Below, piece after piece: positions 8,580 to 16,519 of a stretch of DNA of 64,000 nucleotides (the first letter of the stretch is position 1; each line of letters starts with the position of its first letter). Source of the DNA: Streptomyces purpureus. GTDB lineage: Bacteria; Actinomycetota; Actinomycetes; Streptomycetales; Streptomycetaceae. Under the pieces are notes generated by a model. That model made no database searches and was not told where the DNA came from. It saw only the letters and a list, made by a program, of their open reading frames with translations. Where the stretch lies: positions 16,202 through 80,201 of the forward strand of contig NZ_BMQQ01000025.1 of NCBI RefSeq assembly GCF_014648195.1. The letters are read 5' to 3'. Position numbers and translations under genes: made by a program.

Positions 8580-10193
8580 TCATCGGTCGGCCCTCGGTGG
8601 GGTGCGGCGCAGCAGGGTGATGCCGTCGCGGCGGGCCACGACCTGGTAGCCGTACTTACGCTGGGCGGCGGCCAGCTCGGCCTCCTGCTGTTCGATCGGA
8701 TAGGGCCAGTGACCCGTCTTGTACGGCCAGGCCTCCGGGGCCTGGCGGTCGTGGACGATCCACTCGGTCGTGGGGGGCGGGAACCGCTTGAGGTCGTACC
8801 GGTAGAGCTTGCTGTCGACCGGGAAGGTCGGGAAGACGACGACCGTGCAGCGTGAGGTGAGCTGGGGGATCAGCCGGTTGGAGGCGGCGACGCTCGCTCC
8901 GTCCGGGATCTTCGCCAGCAGCGCCCGGGCGGCCTCGATGTGCGGGGTGGTGCGCCAGGTGGCCCGCTGGGCGAGCTGGGCCAGGGGGAAGGCCGGCAGC
9001 AGCAGGACCGTGACGCCGACGACGGTGAGCAGCGAGGCGCGCAGGTGGCGGGCGGCGAGGGGGTGGTCGCTGCGGCGCCAGACGGTGAGGGCGTCGATGA
9101 GGCCGGCGAAGACGATGGGCATGAGGACCGCGCTGTAGTGGAAGGCGGTGCCCCAGTGGAAGCCGTTCTGCGACAGCATCCGCCAGGCGAGTGTGGGGAC
9201 GGCGAGGAGTGCGAGTGGGGAGCGCAGGGCGAGCAGTGCGGACGGGGCGAAGACGAGGACGAGGGTCATCGGCTTGATGTCGGGCCGCAGGGCGTCGAGC
9301 GGTGCGTGGGCGAGCAGGCTGAGGAACGAGCCGTGCTGGTCGGAGAGGTTCTCGCCGTGTGCGTAGGAGCCGCCGGGGTTGAAGGCGGGCAGCAGATAGG
9401 TGATCTCGATGTAGGAGCCGAGGAGCCCCGCGGCGGCGGTGGCGAGGCCGAGCAGGCGGGGGCCTTTGACGGCGATCAGGATGCCGAGGGCGGCAAGGGT
9501 GAGGCCGAGGTCCTCCTTGACGAGGAGGAGGGGGGCGGCCCAGGCGACGGCCGGGATCCAGCGTCGCTGGGCGAGTGCTTCGAGGGCGAAGGCGAGCAGG
9601 GGGACGGCGAGGGCGACCTCGTGGAAGTCGAAGGCGGCGGCGGAGGCGATGCCCCAGCTCAGTCCGTATCCGGCGGCGACGGTGTGGGCGGCGGGGCGGC
9701 CGAGGGCGCGGGCGGCCCAGCGGGCGAGGGGGACGACGGCGACGGCGAGGAGGGCGGACTGGGCGAGGAGGAGGCAGAGGGGTGAGGGCCAGAGGCGGTA
9801 GAGGGGGGCGAGGGCGGCGACGAGGGGGTGGAAGTGGTCGCCGAGGAGGTTGAAGTGCTCGCCGCGCAAGGGGACGACGGGAGCGCGGAGTTCGGCGTAG
9901 GCGCGCAGGGCCTGTTCGAAGATGCCGAGGTCGTAGCCGGTGGTGCGCATGAGGAGGTGGCGGCGTACGGCGACGGTGGCGTAGAGCGCGCAGAGGGTGG
10001 CGGCCCATCCCCAGGGGAGGAGGGCCGCCGGCAGCCGAGTGCCCGGACGTTTCGAGGTGGGGCGGGCCGGGGGCGGGGTGGTGCTGCCGGTCCCCTGCCT
10101 GGCCTCATTGTCTGGGATTGTCCGCATACGTCCGGATGTTATGCGGGACCGTCCCGGGGTTGGCGTCCTCGACTCGCCCTCAGGTCGGCTCAT
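8580..10193 (-). CDS. DUF2079 polytopic membrane protein
   Basis: 537-aa integral membrane protein of the DUF2079 family. The family signature is seen in TGYDLGIFEQALRAYAELRAPVVPLRGEHFNLLGDHFHP, followed by about ten hydrophobic segments and a C-terminal soluble tail. The layout (first extracytoplasmic loop with Asp and His/Asp residues) recalls GT-C glycosyltransferases, so lipid-linked sugar transfer is a reasonable but unproven role. ATG 10193 has GAGGGGG just upstream and lies 11 nt after the stop of the prepilin peptidase gene, so it is probably co-transcribed with it. A link to pilin or toxin glycosylation is speculative. Confidence 0.85.
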   Translation of the reverse strand: MSRPEGESRTPTPGRSRITSGRMRTIPDNEARQGTGSTTPPPARPTSKRPGTRLPAALLPWGWAATLCALYATVAVRRHLLMRTTGYDLGIFEQALRAYAELRAPVVPLRGEHFNLLGDHFHPLVAALAPLYRLWPSPLCLLLAQSALLAVAVVPLARWAARALGRPAAHTVAAGYGLSWGIASAAAFDFHEVALAVPLLAFALEALAQRRWIPAVAWAAPLLLVKEDLGLTLAALGILIAVKGPRLLGLATAAAGLLGSYIEITYLLPAFNPGGSYAHGENLSDQHGSFLSLLAHAPLDALRPDIKPMTLVLVFAPSALLALRSPLALLAVPTLAWRMLSQNGFHWGTAFHYSAVLMPIVFAGLIDALTVWRRSDHPLAARHLRASLLTVVGVTVLLLPAFPLAQLAQRATWRTTPHIEAARALLAKIPDGASVAASNRLIPQLTSRCTVVVFPTFPVDSKLYRYDLKRFPPPTTEWIVHDRQAPEAWPYKTGHWPYPIEQQEAELAAAQRKYGYQVVARRDGITLLRRTPPRADR

Positions 10194-10204
10194 GTCCCCC
10201 TCAG

Positions 10205-10993
10205 CTAGGGCGTCGGGCTCGCGGCGAACGCGCCGAGCAGCAGTCCGGCGAAGGCGCCCGCGATCATGAACGGTCCGAAGGGGATCGCGCTCTTGCGGCC
10301 TGCCCTGCGCAGCAGCACGAGGGTGAGCCCGTAGAGGGAACCGAACAGGAACCCCGCGAAGGCGCCGAGGAAGAGGATGCTCCAGCCGTACCAGCCGAGA
10401 GTGACGCCCAGGGAGAGGGCGAGTTTGACGTCGCCGAAGCCGAGGCCGTTGGGGTTGATGAGGAACAGTACGAAGTACCCGGCGCCGAGGGCGAGTCCGC
10501 CGAGCAGGGCGGTCGGCCAGGAGCCCGCCTCGCCCGGGAGTAGTTCGGCGGCGCCGAGGAGCAGGGGCGCGGCGGCGGCGAGGGGCAGGGTGAGCTGGTC
10601 GGGGAGGCGGTGGACGCGCCGGTCGACGGTGGCGAGCAGGACCGCGAACGGGGTGGCGAGCAGCCAGACGGCCAGCTCGGGACGTGGCCCGGTGGCGGCG
10701 GCGAGGGCGGCGGAGGCGAGGGCCGTGAGCAGCGGGACGAGGACGGGGGTGCGGGTGGGCGGTTCCGCGGTGGTGGTGGTGAGAGGGCGTCCGGCGGGGA
10801 CGGACGTGGTGCAGGTGGCGCACCGGGCGCGGCCGAGCCAGCCCCGGGCGGCGCCGGTGAAGGGGTGCCCGGCAGGGCAGGTGTCCCGCCACGGTTCGTC
10901 CGGCTCGACGGAGAGGCGGTACGCGGCACGGGGTACGAGCAGCCCGGTGGCGGCGCCCCACAGGGCGGCGAGGGCGATCAGCGTGACGTACAC
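10205..10993 (-). CDS. Prepilin peptidase (A24 family)
   Basis: 262-aa inner-membrane aspartyl protease of the TadV/PilD type that cleaves class III prepilin signals after glycine. Both catalytic aspartates are seen: one in ATVDRRVHRLPD and one in GLGFGDVKL. The N-terminal cytoplasmic loop has the zinc-binding-type cysteines CPAGHPF and CATC of longer family members. It is the only prepilin peptidase in the window, and the Tad locus at 19.3-32.7 kb has none, so it probably processes Flp, TadE and the pilin-tailed proteins here. The GTG start has only a weak ribosome site, and a TAGGGT -10 box ends 6 nt before it (11000-11005), suggesting a leaderless mRNA under the GGGCCCA-type promoter. Confidence 0.93.
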   Translation of the reverse strand: MYVTLIALAALWGAATGLLVPRAAYRLSVEPDEPWRDTCPAGHPFTGAARGWLGRARCATCTTSVPAGRPLTTTTAEPPTRTPVLVPLLTALASAALAAATGPRPELAVWLLATPFAVLLATVDRRVHRLPDQLTLPLAAAAPLLLGAAELLPGEAGSWPTALLGGLALGAGYFVLFLINPNGLGFGDVKLALSLGVTLGWYGWSILFLGAFAGFLFGSLYGLTLVLLRRAGRKSAIPFGPFMIAGAFAGLLLGAFAASPTP

Positions 10994-10999
10994 GGGGCG

Positions 11000-11064
11000 A
11001 CCCTAGGCCGGTCGGCGGGCCGGGTCATGGGCCCAGGGGCCCACTGTGGGTGAAGCGGGGCCCA
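11000..11064. promoter_or_regulatory. Divergent promoter with GGGCCCA tandem, site 1
   Basis: TGGGCCCA (11028-11035) and GGGGCCCA (11036-11043) abut, with a third GGGGCCCA at 11057-11064. Reading left, 22 nt separate the cluster from a TAGGGT -10 box (11005-11000), which ends 6 nt before the GTG of the prepilin peptidase. No TTGACA-like -35 is present, which fits activator dependence. The same 18-nt sequence CATGGGCCCAGGGGCCCA recurs at 12283-12300. Reading right, TACCTT (11083-11088) could be the -10 of the DUF192 gene. Confidence 0.65.
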
Positions 11065-11096
11065 GAGCCGGGGTGGTGGCGCTACCTTCGTCCCCC

Positions 11097-11474
11097 ATGG
11101 GGAACTGGCGAAATGGCATGGCCACGATGACGGTCCTGGAGCAGGGCGACGCTCAGGAGGACGTGGGTGCAGGCGGGGTGCCGGTGGAGGTCGCGGCCTC
11201 CTACCGGGCCCGTACGCGCGGCCTGCTGGGCCGGGACGGGATCGACGGCGCCCTGATGATCACCCCGTGCAACAGCGTGCACACCTTCAGGATGCGCTTC
11301 GCCATCGATGTGGCGTATCTGGACAAGGAGTTCCGGGTCGTCGACGTGGTGACGATGAAGCCGGGCCGGCTGGGCATGATCCGGCCGCGCGCCCGCCATG
11401 TCCTTGAGGCGGAGGCGGGCGCGATGGCGGGCTGGGGGCTGCGGCCGGGGGTGCGGGTGGCGCTCCGGCCGTAG
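11097..11474 (+). CDS. DUF192 family protein
   Basis: 125-aa DUF192 protein with the family core AASYRARTRGLLGRDGIDGALMITPCNSVHTFRMRFAIDVAYLDKEFRVVDVV and the C-terminal ARHVLEAEAGAMAGWGLRPGVRVAL. Function is unknown in the family; no signal peptide or membrane segment is seen. ATG 11097 (MGNWRNGMATMT) is preferred, with alternatives at 11118 and 11127; no clear ribosome site precedes any of them. It shares its promoter region, including three GGGCCCA elements, with the divergent prepilin peptidase, so an accessory role in pilus biogenesis is inferred from context alone. Confidence 0.88.
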   Translation: MGNWRNGMATMTVLEQGDAQEDVGAGGVPVEVAASYRARTRGLLGRDGIDGALMITPCNSVHTFRMRFAIDVAYLDKEFRVVDVVTMKPGRLGMIRPRARHVLEAEAGAMAGWGLRPGVRVALRP

Positions 11475-11486
11475 GGCCGGGAGCCG

Positions 11487-12248
11487 CTAGCGGAGTTTGC
11501 CGGTCTGGGCCGTCAGGAGCGCGACGGGGATGGTGGGCGTGGCCGGGCCTTCGAAGTTCGCGGTGTAGAAGGTGGCGACGGTGGGGCCAAAGCGGACGAG
11601 GTGGAAGACCAGCGGCACGGCTTCGCCCTGGAAGTCGGCGGTGAGCTGGTAGGCGAAGCTGTCGTCGCCGGCCTTCGGGAGCGGGAGTTCCTTCACGTTC
11701 TTGTACGTGGAGGTGGTGGCGCCGTCGTGGGTGAGGAATCCGCCCGCGCAGGCGGTGGCGGCCGCGCGCACCCGGCTCAGGACGGTCGCGGCACCCTCGC
11801 CGTGGCTGGTGAGGAACTCGGAGACGGCGGGGCGGCCGTTCTTGACGCCGACGATCTGGCGGTACACGGAGGCCTGTGCGGCAGGCTCCAGTTTGCCGTT
11901 GAGGACGGCGATGAGCGGGGCGCACTCGGCCTTCTCGGCGATCTCGCCCTGGGCGGGCGGGCCCTCCATGGTGGTGACGGTGTAGCCGGGGACGTCGGCG
12001 GTGGCCAGGACGGCCTTGTCCAGCTGGGCCTTGGTCAGCGGGGTGCCGGTGGCGGGCGGGGCGGGGGGTGTGGAGGTGCCGGGCGGGGAGCTCTGCGAGG
12101 TGCGCGCCGGCTGCTGCGTGGGGCTGGACCCGGTGCTCGCCTTGCCGGTGTCGTTCTTCCGGTCGCCGTCCTCGCAGCCGGCCGTGAGCCCCAGGGCGAG
12201 CGCGACGGCCGCGGCCGCCGTGATGATCCGCGTGCTCCGTCGTGTCAT
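11487..12248 (-). CDS. Secreted lipoprotein of unknown function
   Basis: 253-aa lipoprotein: basic N-terminus, hydrophobic core and lipobox LTAGC, then a Ser/Thr/Pro linker (about residues 25-65) and a folded domain of roughly 185 residues without recognised motifs. ATG 12248 is chosen because a TAGCGT -10 box ends 7 nt upstream and no ribosome site exists, the pattern of a leaderless transcript; a GTG at 12257 would overlap that box. Its promoter carries the same 18-nt GGGCCCA tandem as the prepilin peptidase promoter, so I infer it belongs to the pilus/effector regulon, perhaps as a surface accessory protein. It converges on the DUF192 gene. Confidence 0.8.
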   Translation of the reverse strand: MTRRSTRIITAAAAVALALGLTAGCEDGDRKNDTGKASTGSSPTQQPARTSQSSPPGTSTPPAPPATGTPLTKAQLDKAVLATADVPGYTVTTMEGPPAQGEIAEKAECAPLIAVLNGKLEPAAQASVYRQIVGVKNGRPAVSEFLTSHGEGAATVLSRVRAAATACAGGFLTHDGATTSTYKNVKELPLPKAGDDSFAYQLTADFQGEAVPLVFHLVRFGPTVATFYTANFEGPATPTIPVALLTAQTGKLR

Positions 12249-12255
12249 GCGCCGC

Positions 12256-12300
12256 ACGCTAACAGCGGGGTTCCGGCGCCCGCATGGGCCCAGGGGCCCA
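12256..12300 (-). promoter_or_regulatory. GGGCCCA-type leaderless promoter, site 2
   Basis: TGGGCCCA-GGGGCCCA tandem at 12285-12300, 23-nt spacer, -10 TAGCGT (12261-12256), then 7 nt to the ATG of the lipoprotein gene. The 18 nt 12283-12300 are identical to those at the prepilin peptidase promoter, and the -10 hexamer and its 7-nt distance to ATG are identical to the toxin operon promoter. Confidence 0.7.
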
Positions 12301-12314
12301 ACGTCCCGTACCGG

Positions 12315-13415
12315 TCAGGGCGGGCCGGAGCCGAGGAGGGTGAAGGCGCCGTACGCCCCCGAGGCGAGGGCGAGCCCGGCGAGGACGGGGACGCGGACGC
12401 GGGTGCGGAGCCGGGCGAGGGCCACGGCGGCGGGGAGCAGCAGGGCGAAGGCGGGCATGATCAGGCGCGGCCGGGAGCCGAAGTAGGCCGCGCCGATGAG
12501 GGAGATGACGACGACCGCGACGGTGTAGACGAGGACGGGCAGCGGCTGCCTCTGGCGTACGCACAGGGCCACCAGCCAGCCGAGCAGGGCGAGCGCGGCG
12601 GCCAGACCGAGGGCGGCGAGCGGCGGCTGGTTCCAGATGAACCGGGCGAGCGCGGCGCCGCCGTCGACGCTGTTGCCCCAGGCGGCCTGGACGTCGAAGT
12701 AGGCGGTGGGGCTGTTCTCGCGGACGCCGACGTAGACGATGTACGCGAGCCAGCCGACAGGGGCGAGGAGGACTCCGGCGGCCGTACGGGCGCGGAGGCG
12801 GCGTTCCTTGACGACGCCGGCCAGGGCGGTGACCCCGAGGGCGGCGACGAGCGCGGCGGCGGAGGGGCGGGTGAGTCCGGCGAGGGCGCACAGGGCCCCG
12901 GCGAGGATCCAGCGGTCACGCAGGACGGCGTACAGGGACCAGGCGGCGAGGGCGGTGAAGAGGGTCTCGGTGTACGCCATGGACTGGACGAACGCCGTGG
13001 GATAGACGCCCCAGAGGACGGCGAGCACGACCCCGGCGTCGCGTCCGGCGATATGGGCCCCGACGGCGTAGATGCCCCAGGCGGCGGCGATCGAGGCGCC
13101 CCAGGCGACGAGGAGTCCGGCGGAGGCGGCGTCGAGCGGGAGGAGTGTGGAGAGCCCTCGTTCGAGGGCGGGCAGCAGAGGGAAGAAGGCGAGGTCGGAG
13201 TGGAGGCTGCCGTCGGGGAGGGTGGTGGTGTGCCCGTAGCCGTCTTCGGCGATCCGGACGTACCAGACGGAGTCCCAGCGGCCCTTGAGCAGGTGCAGTG
13301 CGTCCTTGCCGGCATGGGCGGCGGCGACGGCGAGAACGGCCAGGCCGGTGAGCCGTACGGCGGCGTACCCCCACAGGGCGGGGGCGGCGCGGGTGAGCGA
13401 GGGGGCCTGGGACAT
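12315..13415 (-). CDS. PIG-V-like (GPI mannosyltransferase 2 type) membrane protein
   Basis: 366-aa polytopic membrane protein with the hallmark of bacterial PIG-V-like mannosyltransferases: RWDSVWYVRIAEDGYGH, then DLAFFPLLPALERGLSTL in the first extracytoplasmic loop and SMAYTETLFTALAAWSLY later. About eight to ten membrane segments are visible. Such GT-C enzymes use polyprenyl-phosphate mannose and act on the outer membrane face. ATG 13415 (MSQAPSLTRAAPALWGYAAVR) gives the natural N-terminus. It follows the toxin operon on the same strand at 35 nt. The acceptor is unknown. Confidence 0.82.
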   Translation of the reverse strand: MSQAPSLTRAAPALWGYAAVRLTGLAVLAVAAAHAGKDALHLLKGRWDSVWYVRIAEDGYGHTTTLPDGSLHSDLAFFPLLPALERGLSTLLPLDAASAGLLVAWGASIAAAWGIYAVGAHIAGRDAGVVLAVLWGVYPTAFVQSMAYTETLFTALAAWSLYAVLRDRWILAGALCALAGLTRPSAAALVAALGVTALAGVVKERRLRARTAAGVLLAPVGWLAYIVYVGVRENSPTAYFDVQAAWGNSVDGGAALARFIWNQPPLAALGLAAALALLGWLVALCVRQRQPLPVLVYTVAVVVISLIGAAYFGSRPRLIMPAFALLLPAAVALARLRTRVRVPVLAGLALASGAYGAFTLLGSGPP

Positions 13416-13450
13416 GCGGTCGATTATGTCCGGGGGGTGCGGGAGGGGAC

Positions 13451-14269
13451 TTACGGCCAGGGGGTACGGCGGGGGACGCGGGTGCGCCACCAAGAACCGG
13501 TGCCTTCCGTCGTGTCGACCGTGAGCGTGCGGAACAGGGCGTCGATGCGGGCGGCGGCGGCGAGCAGCGGTGTGCGCTCGTGCTGCGGGCAGGTGGCGAT
13601 CTCGCGCGCGAAGTGGTCGCGGGCAGCGAGGTCGTGTGCGTACAGCTCGGGGAGGTAGCGGCCGGACGGGGGCCAGTCGGCGGCCATCCGGCGCACCATC
13701 CGTTCCCAGATGGTCAGGGACACGGCTGCGGGGGTGGACAGGCCGGTGGCGTCGGCGAGCGGGGTGGGGACGGGGTACTCCCGCAGGATTTCGGCGAGAG
13801 GGGTGACCTCGGCGTGTGGGAAGGCGAGGGAGGGGGCCTCGACGGCGTCGACGGTGTGGACGGGCGGGTCGTCCTCGGTCGTGAGGAGCCGGACGCGGGT
13901 GACCAGGCCGCTCGGGTCGGCGAGCCAGTAGGTCTGGGGATCGATGCGGTCGTCCGGGTAGAGGACTCCGGCGCCGGTCCGGTGGGCGAGGGCGGCGGCC
14001 AGTCGGGGCTCTCCGGCGGAGGTGACGGTCGCGTCCCGGACGTCCCGTACCTGCTCGCCCTGCACCTGGATGTCGAGGCTCAGCGCGAGGTCGCCGCGCA
14101 GGTGGTGATAGGTGCACAGGACCGGGGCGTACCAGTCGCGGCCGTCCTGGTCGTCGTCGGCGTGGCGGAGGTCGACGTGGGTCGTGGGTACGTGAGCGGC
14201 GGTGGCGAGGGCCGCGGTGAGCACGGGCGGGTCGAGATGCCGGCTGACCAGCAGGTTGGCGATCATCAT
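13451..14269 (-). CDS. Hypothetical protein in toxin operon
   Basis: 272-aa soluble protein I do not recognise. It starts MMIANLLVSRHLDPPVLTAALATAAHVP, has no signal peptide or membrane segment, and carries a helical C-terminal third (SLTIWERMVRRMAADWPPSGRYLPELYAHDLAARDHFAREIA). It begins 4 nt after the stop of the HEAT-repeat gene and is the last gene of the four-gene toxin operon. Accessory genes in this position are often extra immunity or adaptor proteins, which is the best guess from context. No catalytic motif was seen. Confidence 0.75.
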   Translation of the reverse strand: MMIANLLVSRHLDPPVLTAALATAAHVPTTHVDLRHADDDQDGRDWYAPVLCTYHHLRGDLALSLDIQVQGEQVRDVRDATVTSAGEPRLAAALAHRTGAGVLYPDDRIDPQTYWLADPSGLVTRVRLLTTEDDPPVHTVDAVEAPSLAFPHAEVTPLAEILREYPVPTPLADATGLSTPAAVSLTIWERMVRRMAADWPPSGRYLPELYAHDLAARDHFAREIATCPQHERTPLLAAAARIDALFRTLTVDTTEGTGSWWRTRVPRRTPWP

Positions 14270-14273
14270 CGGT

Positions 14274-16076
14274 TCAGCGGTCCGGAAGGTCTGAGTCCCA
14301 ACGGTCCGGGCCCGCGTGGTCGAGGACGGTCGTGGCCAGGGCGCGGGCGGTGTAGTCGATGTGCGGGGTGCCGTTGTCGAAGAGCTGGGAGGCGGCGCGG
14401 CGGGGTGAGTGGGCGATCCGTTCGGCGGCGGGGCGGGCGGTGTCCGGCAGGAGACGCATCTCGGCGAGCGCGCGCAGGGCGTCGAAGTGGTGCTCGTAGA
14501 GGTTGTCGGCGTGGGCGATCAGTGTGGCGAGAGGGCCTGCCGTGTCGTGCGTACGGCCCGTGACGCGCCAGAGCGCGGCGGCGGCCGCGGCCCGGGTCTC
14601 GCGTGATCCGGTCGTGAGGTGGGGCTCGATCAGCGGCAGCAGCTCCGTGGCGGCGGGGCCGAGCCGGCCGGCGACGTGCAGGGCCCAGCGCCCCTTCGCC
14701 TCGGCCAGTTGCCGGCGGGCGAGGGCGAGGGCGGGTGTGTGGTCGCCGGTCAGACGGGCGTAGGCGAAGGCCGCGCGGGTGCTGCCGTCGTGGGCGGCCT
14801 CGCGCAGGGTGCCGACCGTGGCGGGCGTGGCGGCGGCGCCGAGGACGGCGAGGGCGTCGGCCGAGTGCGGCAGGAGCCGGACCAGTGCGCTCTCGCAGTG
14901 GGCGACGAGCGCCGGGAAGGGGACGAGGGCGTCGGCCCAGGCGGCCCGGGGGCGGTCGGCGGCCTTGGCGGCGACCGGTTCGGCGGCGGCGCCGAACACC
15001 TCGACGGCCGCGGTGAGGACGGCGGCGGTCATGTCGTGGTCCGGGAGGTCGTCGAGCAGGCGCAGGACGTGGCCGAGGGCCTCGGGGGTGCGCAGACGTA
15101 CGGCGGCGAGGACGGCGGCGACGCGCAGGTCGGGGTGGTCCGCGGCGCGGCGCGGGTCGAGGAAGGGGTCGAGGTAGGGGGCGTCGGCGCCGCCGGGGAG
15201 CTGGGCGGCGAGCCGGGCGACGGTCTGGAGCTGGTACGGATGCTCGATGCCGGCGGTGAAGTGGGGCAGCAGCTCGCGCTCGCGGTCCCGCCAGGTGGCG
15301 TCGACGTCCATGGCGAGGGGCAGGCCGCGGTCGATCCCCCGCAGGGCGGCGTCGGGATCGTCGAGGAGCCGGTCGCCGAGGGTGCGGTAGGGCGCGGGCC
15401 ACACCTCTCCGTACTGCTGGACGGGGTGCTCGGCGTACGCGTCGAGCGCGGCGCCGACCAGGTCGGCGGGGAGCGGCAGGGCAGCGGTACGCAGCAGATC
15501 GGTGGCGGCGGCGAGCCGGACGCGCGGCTCCGGGTCGTCGAGCAGGGCCTCGTCGCGTACCGTCCGGGCCCGGTCGTCGAGGTCGAGGAGGCCGAGGGCG
15601 GTGGCGAGGTCGGCGCGTACGTCCGCGTCCTGTTCGATGTCGAACCGGGCGCGCAGCAGCGGCATCAGGGGCAGGGCGGCGAGCCCGGCGGAGGCGATGA
15701 GCCACACCATGGCCTGGCGTACGCCGGGGTCCTCGTCGGTGGCGAGGGGAAGCAGCGTGGGCAGGGTCTCGGCGACGGCGTGGTCCATGGCGGCCCGCTC
15801 CTCGCGGGAGGCCGCGCCGCCGGCGCAGCCGCCGATGAGCCAGAGCAGTCCGGTGCGGTGGCCGGGCCCGTGGAGAGCGAGGCGGGCGAGTTCGGGGAGG
15901 GCGGCGGCGCTGGCGGAGTAGATGTCGCCCTGATGGAAGAGTGAGGAGACGAGCTCCTCCATGGCCTGCTCGCGAACGGCCTCGTCGGCGGAGCCCATGG
16001 CCGTGAACAGGCCGGGTATGTCGTCGGCGGGGCCGTAGGCGTGCCTCAGGGCGGACCAGTCGGGGGGCTCGGTCAC
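14274..16076 (-). CDS. HEAT-repeat protein in toxin operon
   Basis: 600-aa cytoplasmic protein made almost entirely of helical HEAT/PBS-lyase-like repeats (for example DPEPRVRLAAATDLLRTAALPLP, HPDLRVAAVLAAVRLRTPEALGHVLRLLDDL, SRETRAAAAAALWRVTG). Such alpha-solenoids bind proteins rather than catalyse. Its GTG start overlaps the stop of the candidate immunity gene by 4 nt (GTGA), so it is translationally coupled to the toxin/immunity pair. HEAT-repeat proteins occur as immunity proteins in polymorphic toxin loci; a second-immunity or chaperone role is inferred. The acidic, Ala/Leu-rich composition is typical. Confidence 0.85.
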   Translation of the reverse strand: MTEPPDWSALRHAYGPADDIPGLFTAMGSADEAVREQAMEELVSSLFHQGDIYSASAAALPELARLALHGPGHRTGLLWLIGGCAGGAASREERAAMDHAVAETLPTLLPLATDEDPGVRQAMVWLIASAGLAALPLMPLLRARFDIEQDADVRADLATALGLLDLDDRARTVRDEALLDDPEPRVRLAAATDLLRTAALPLPADLVGAALDAYAEHPVQQYGEVWPAPYRTLGDRLLDDPDAALRGIDRGLPLAMDVDATWRDRERELLPHFTAGIEHPYQLQTVARLAAQLPGGADAPYLDPFLDPRRAADHPDLRVAAVLAAVRLRTPEALGHVLRLLDDLPDHDMTAAVLTAAVEVFGAAAEPVAAKAADRPRAAWADALVPFPALVAHCESALVRLLPHSADALAVLGAAATPATVGTLREAAHDGSTRAAFAYARLTGDHTPALALARRQLAEAKGRWALHVAGRLGPAATELLPLIEPHLTTGSRETRAAAAAALWRVTGRTHDTAGPLATLIAHADNLYEHHFDALRALAEMRLLPDTARPAAERIAHSPRRAASQLFDNGTPHIDYTARALATTVLDHAGPDRWDSDLPDR

Positions 16077-16519
16077 CCCTTGGGCCTGATCCGGGAGAAG
16101 GTGGCGGCCATGCGCGGGGGCAGGTGACGGACGATGTCGTGGCCGGGCTGTCCGGGGTAGGGCAGGTCGTTGAGGAACGAGGTCACGATCACCGCCTGGA
16201 CCTCGGGTGTGTCGCTGCCGGTGCGCTCCTCCAGGAAGTCGAGGGTGCGGCGCCAGTCGGGTACGTCGGACTCCTCGCCGAGGAAGGCCTGGACGGTCTC
16301 CTCGACGACGTCCATGAAGAAGACGTGGGGCAGGACGCCGTTCTCGTTGAAGACGTGGGCTTCGTAGGCGTCGGCGAAGCCGGGGAGCTCGGCGACGAGC
16401 TCCTCGACGAAGCGCACGTCGGGAGAGGCGGCGGGGGCCGGGGCCGAGCCCCCCGGCGCGCCGGGCGCGGGGGGCTGGGGGGTGGTGCCGTCCGTCGGGG
16501 GCACGCCAGGGGTCGTCAT
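16073..16519 (-). CDS. Candidate immunity protein for pilin-signal toxin
   Basis: 148-aa soluble protein. Residues 1-45 are low-complexity Pro/Ala/Gly; the rest is a compact helical domain (VRFVEELVAELPGFADAYEAHVFNENGVLPHVFFMDVVEETVQAFL... EVQAVIVTSFLNDL). The pattern resembles the DUF7674-type small helical proteins found beside polymorphic toxins (from memory, not searched). Its ATG overlaps the toxin stop by one base (TGATG), the arrangement expected for a cognate immunity protein translated together with its toxin. Immunity is inferred from position and size; no experimental precedent is claimed. Confidence 0.75.
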   Translation of the reverse strand: MTTPGVPPTDGTTPQPPAPGAPGGSAPAPAASPDVRFVEELVAELPGFADAYEAHVFNENGVLPHVFFMDVVEETVQAFLGEESDVPDWRRTLDFLEERTGSDTPEVQAVIVTSFLNDLPYPGQPGHDIVRHLPPRMAATFSRIRPKG

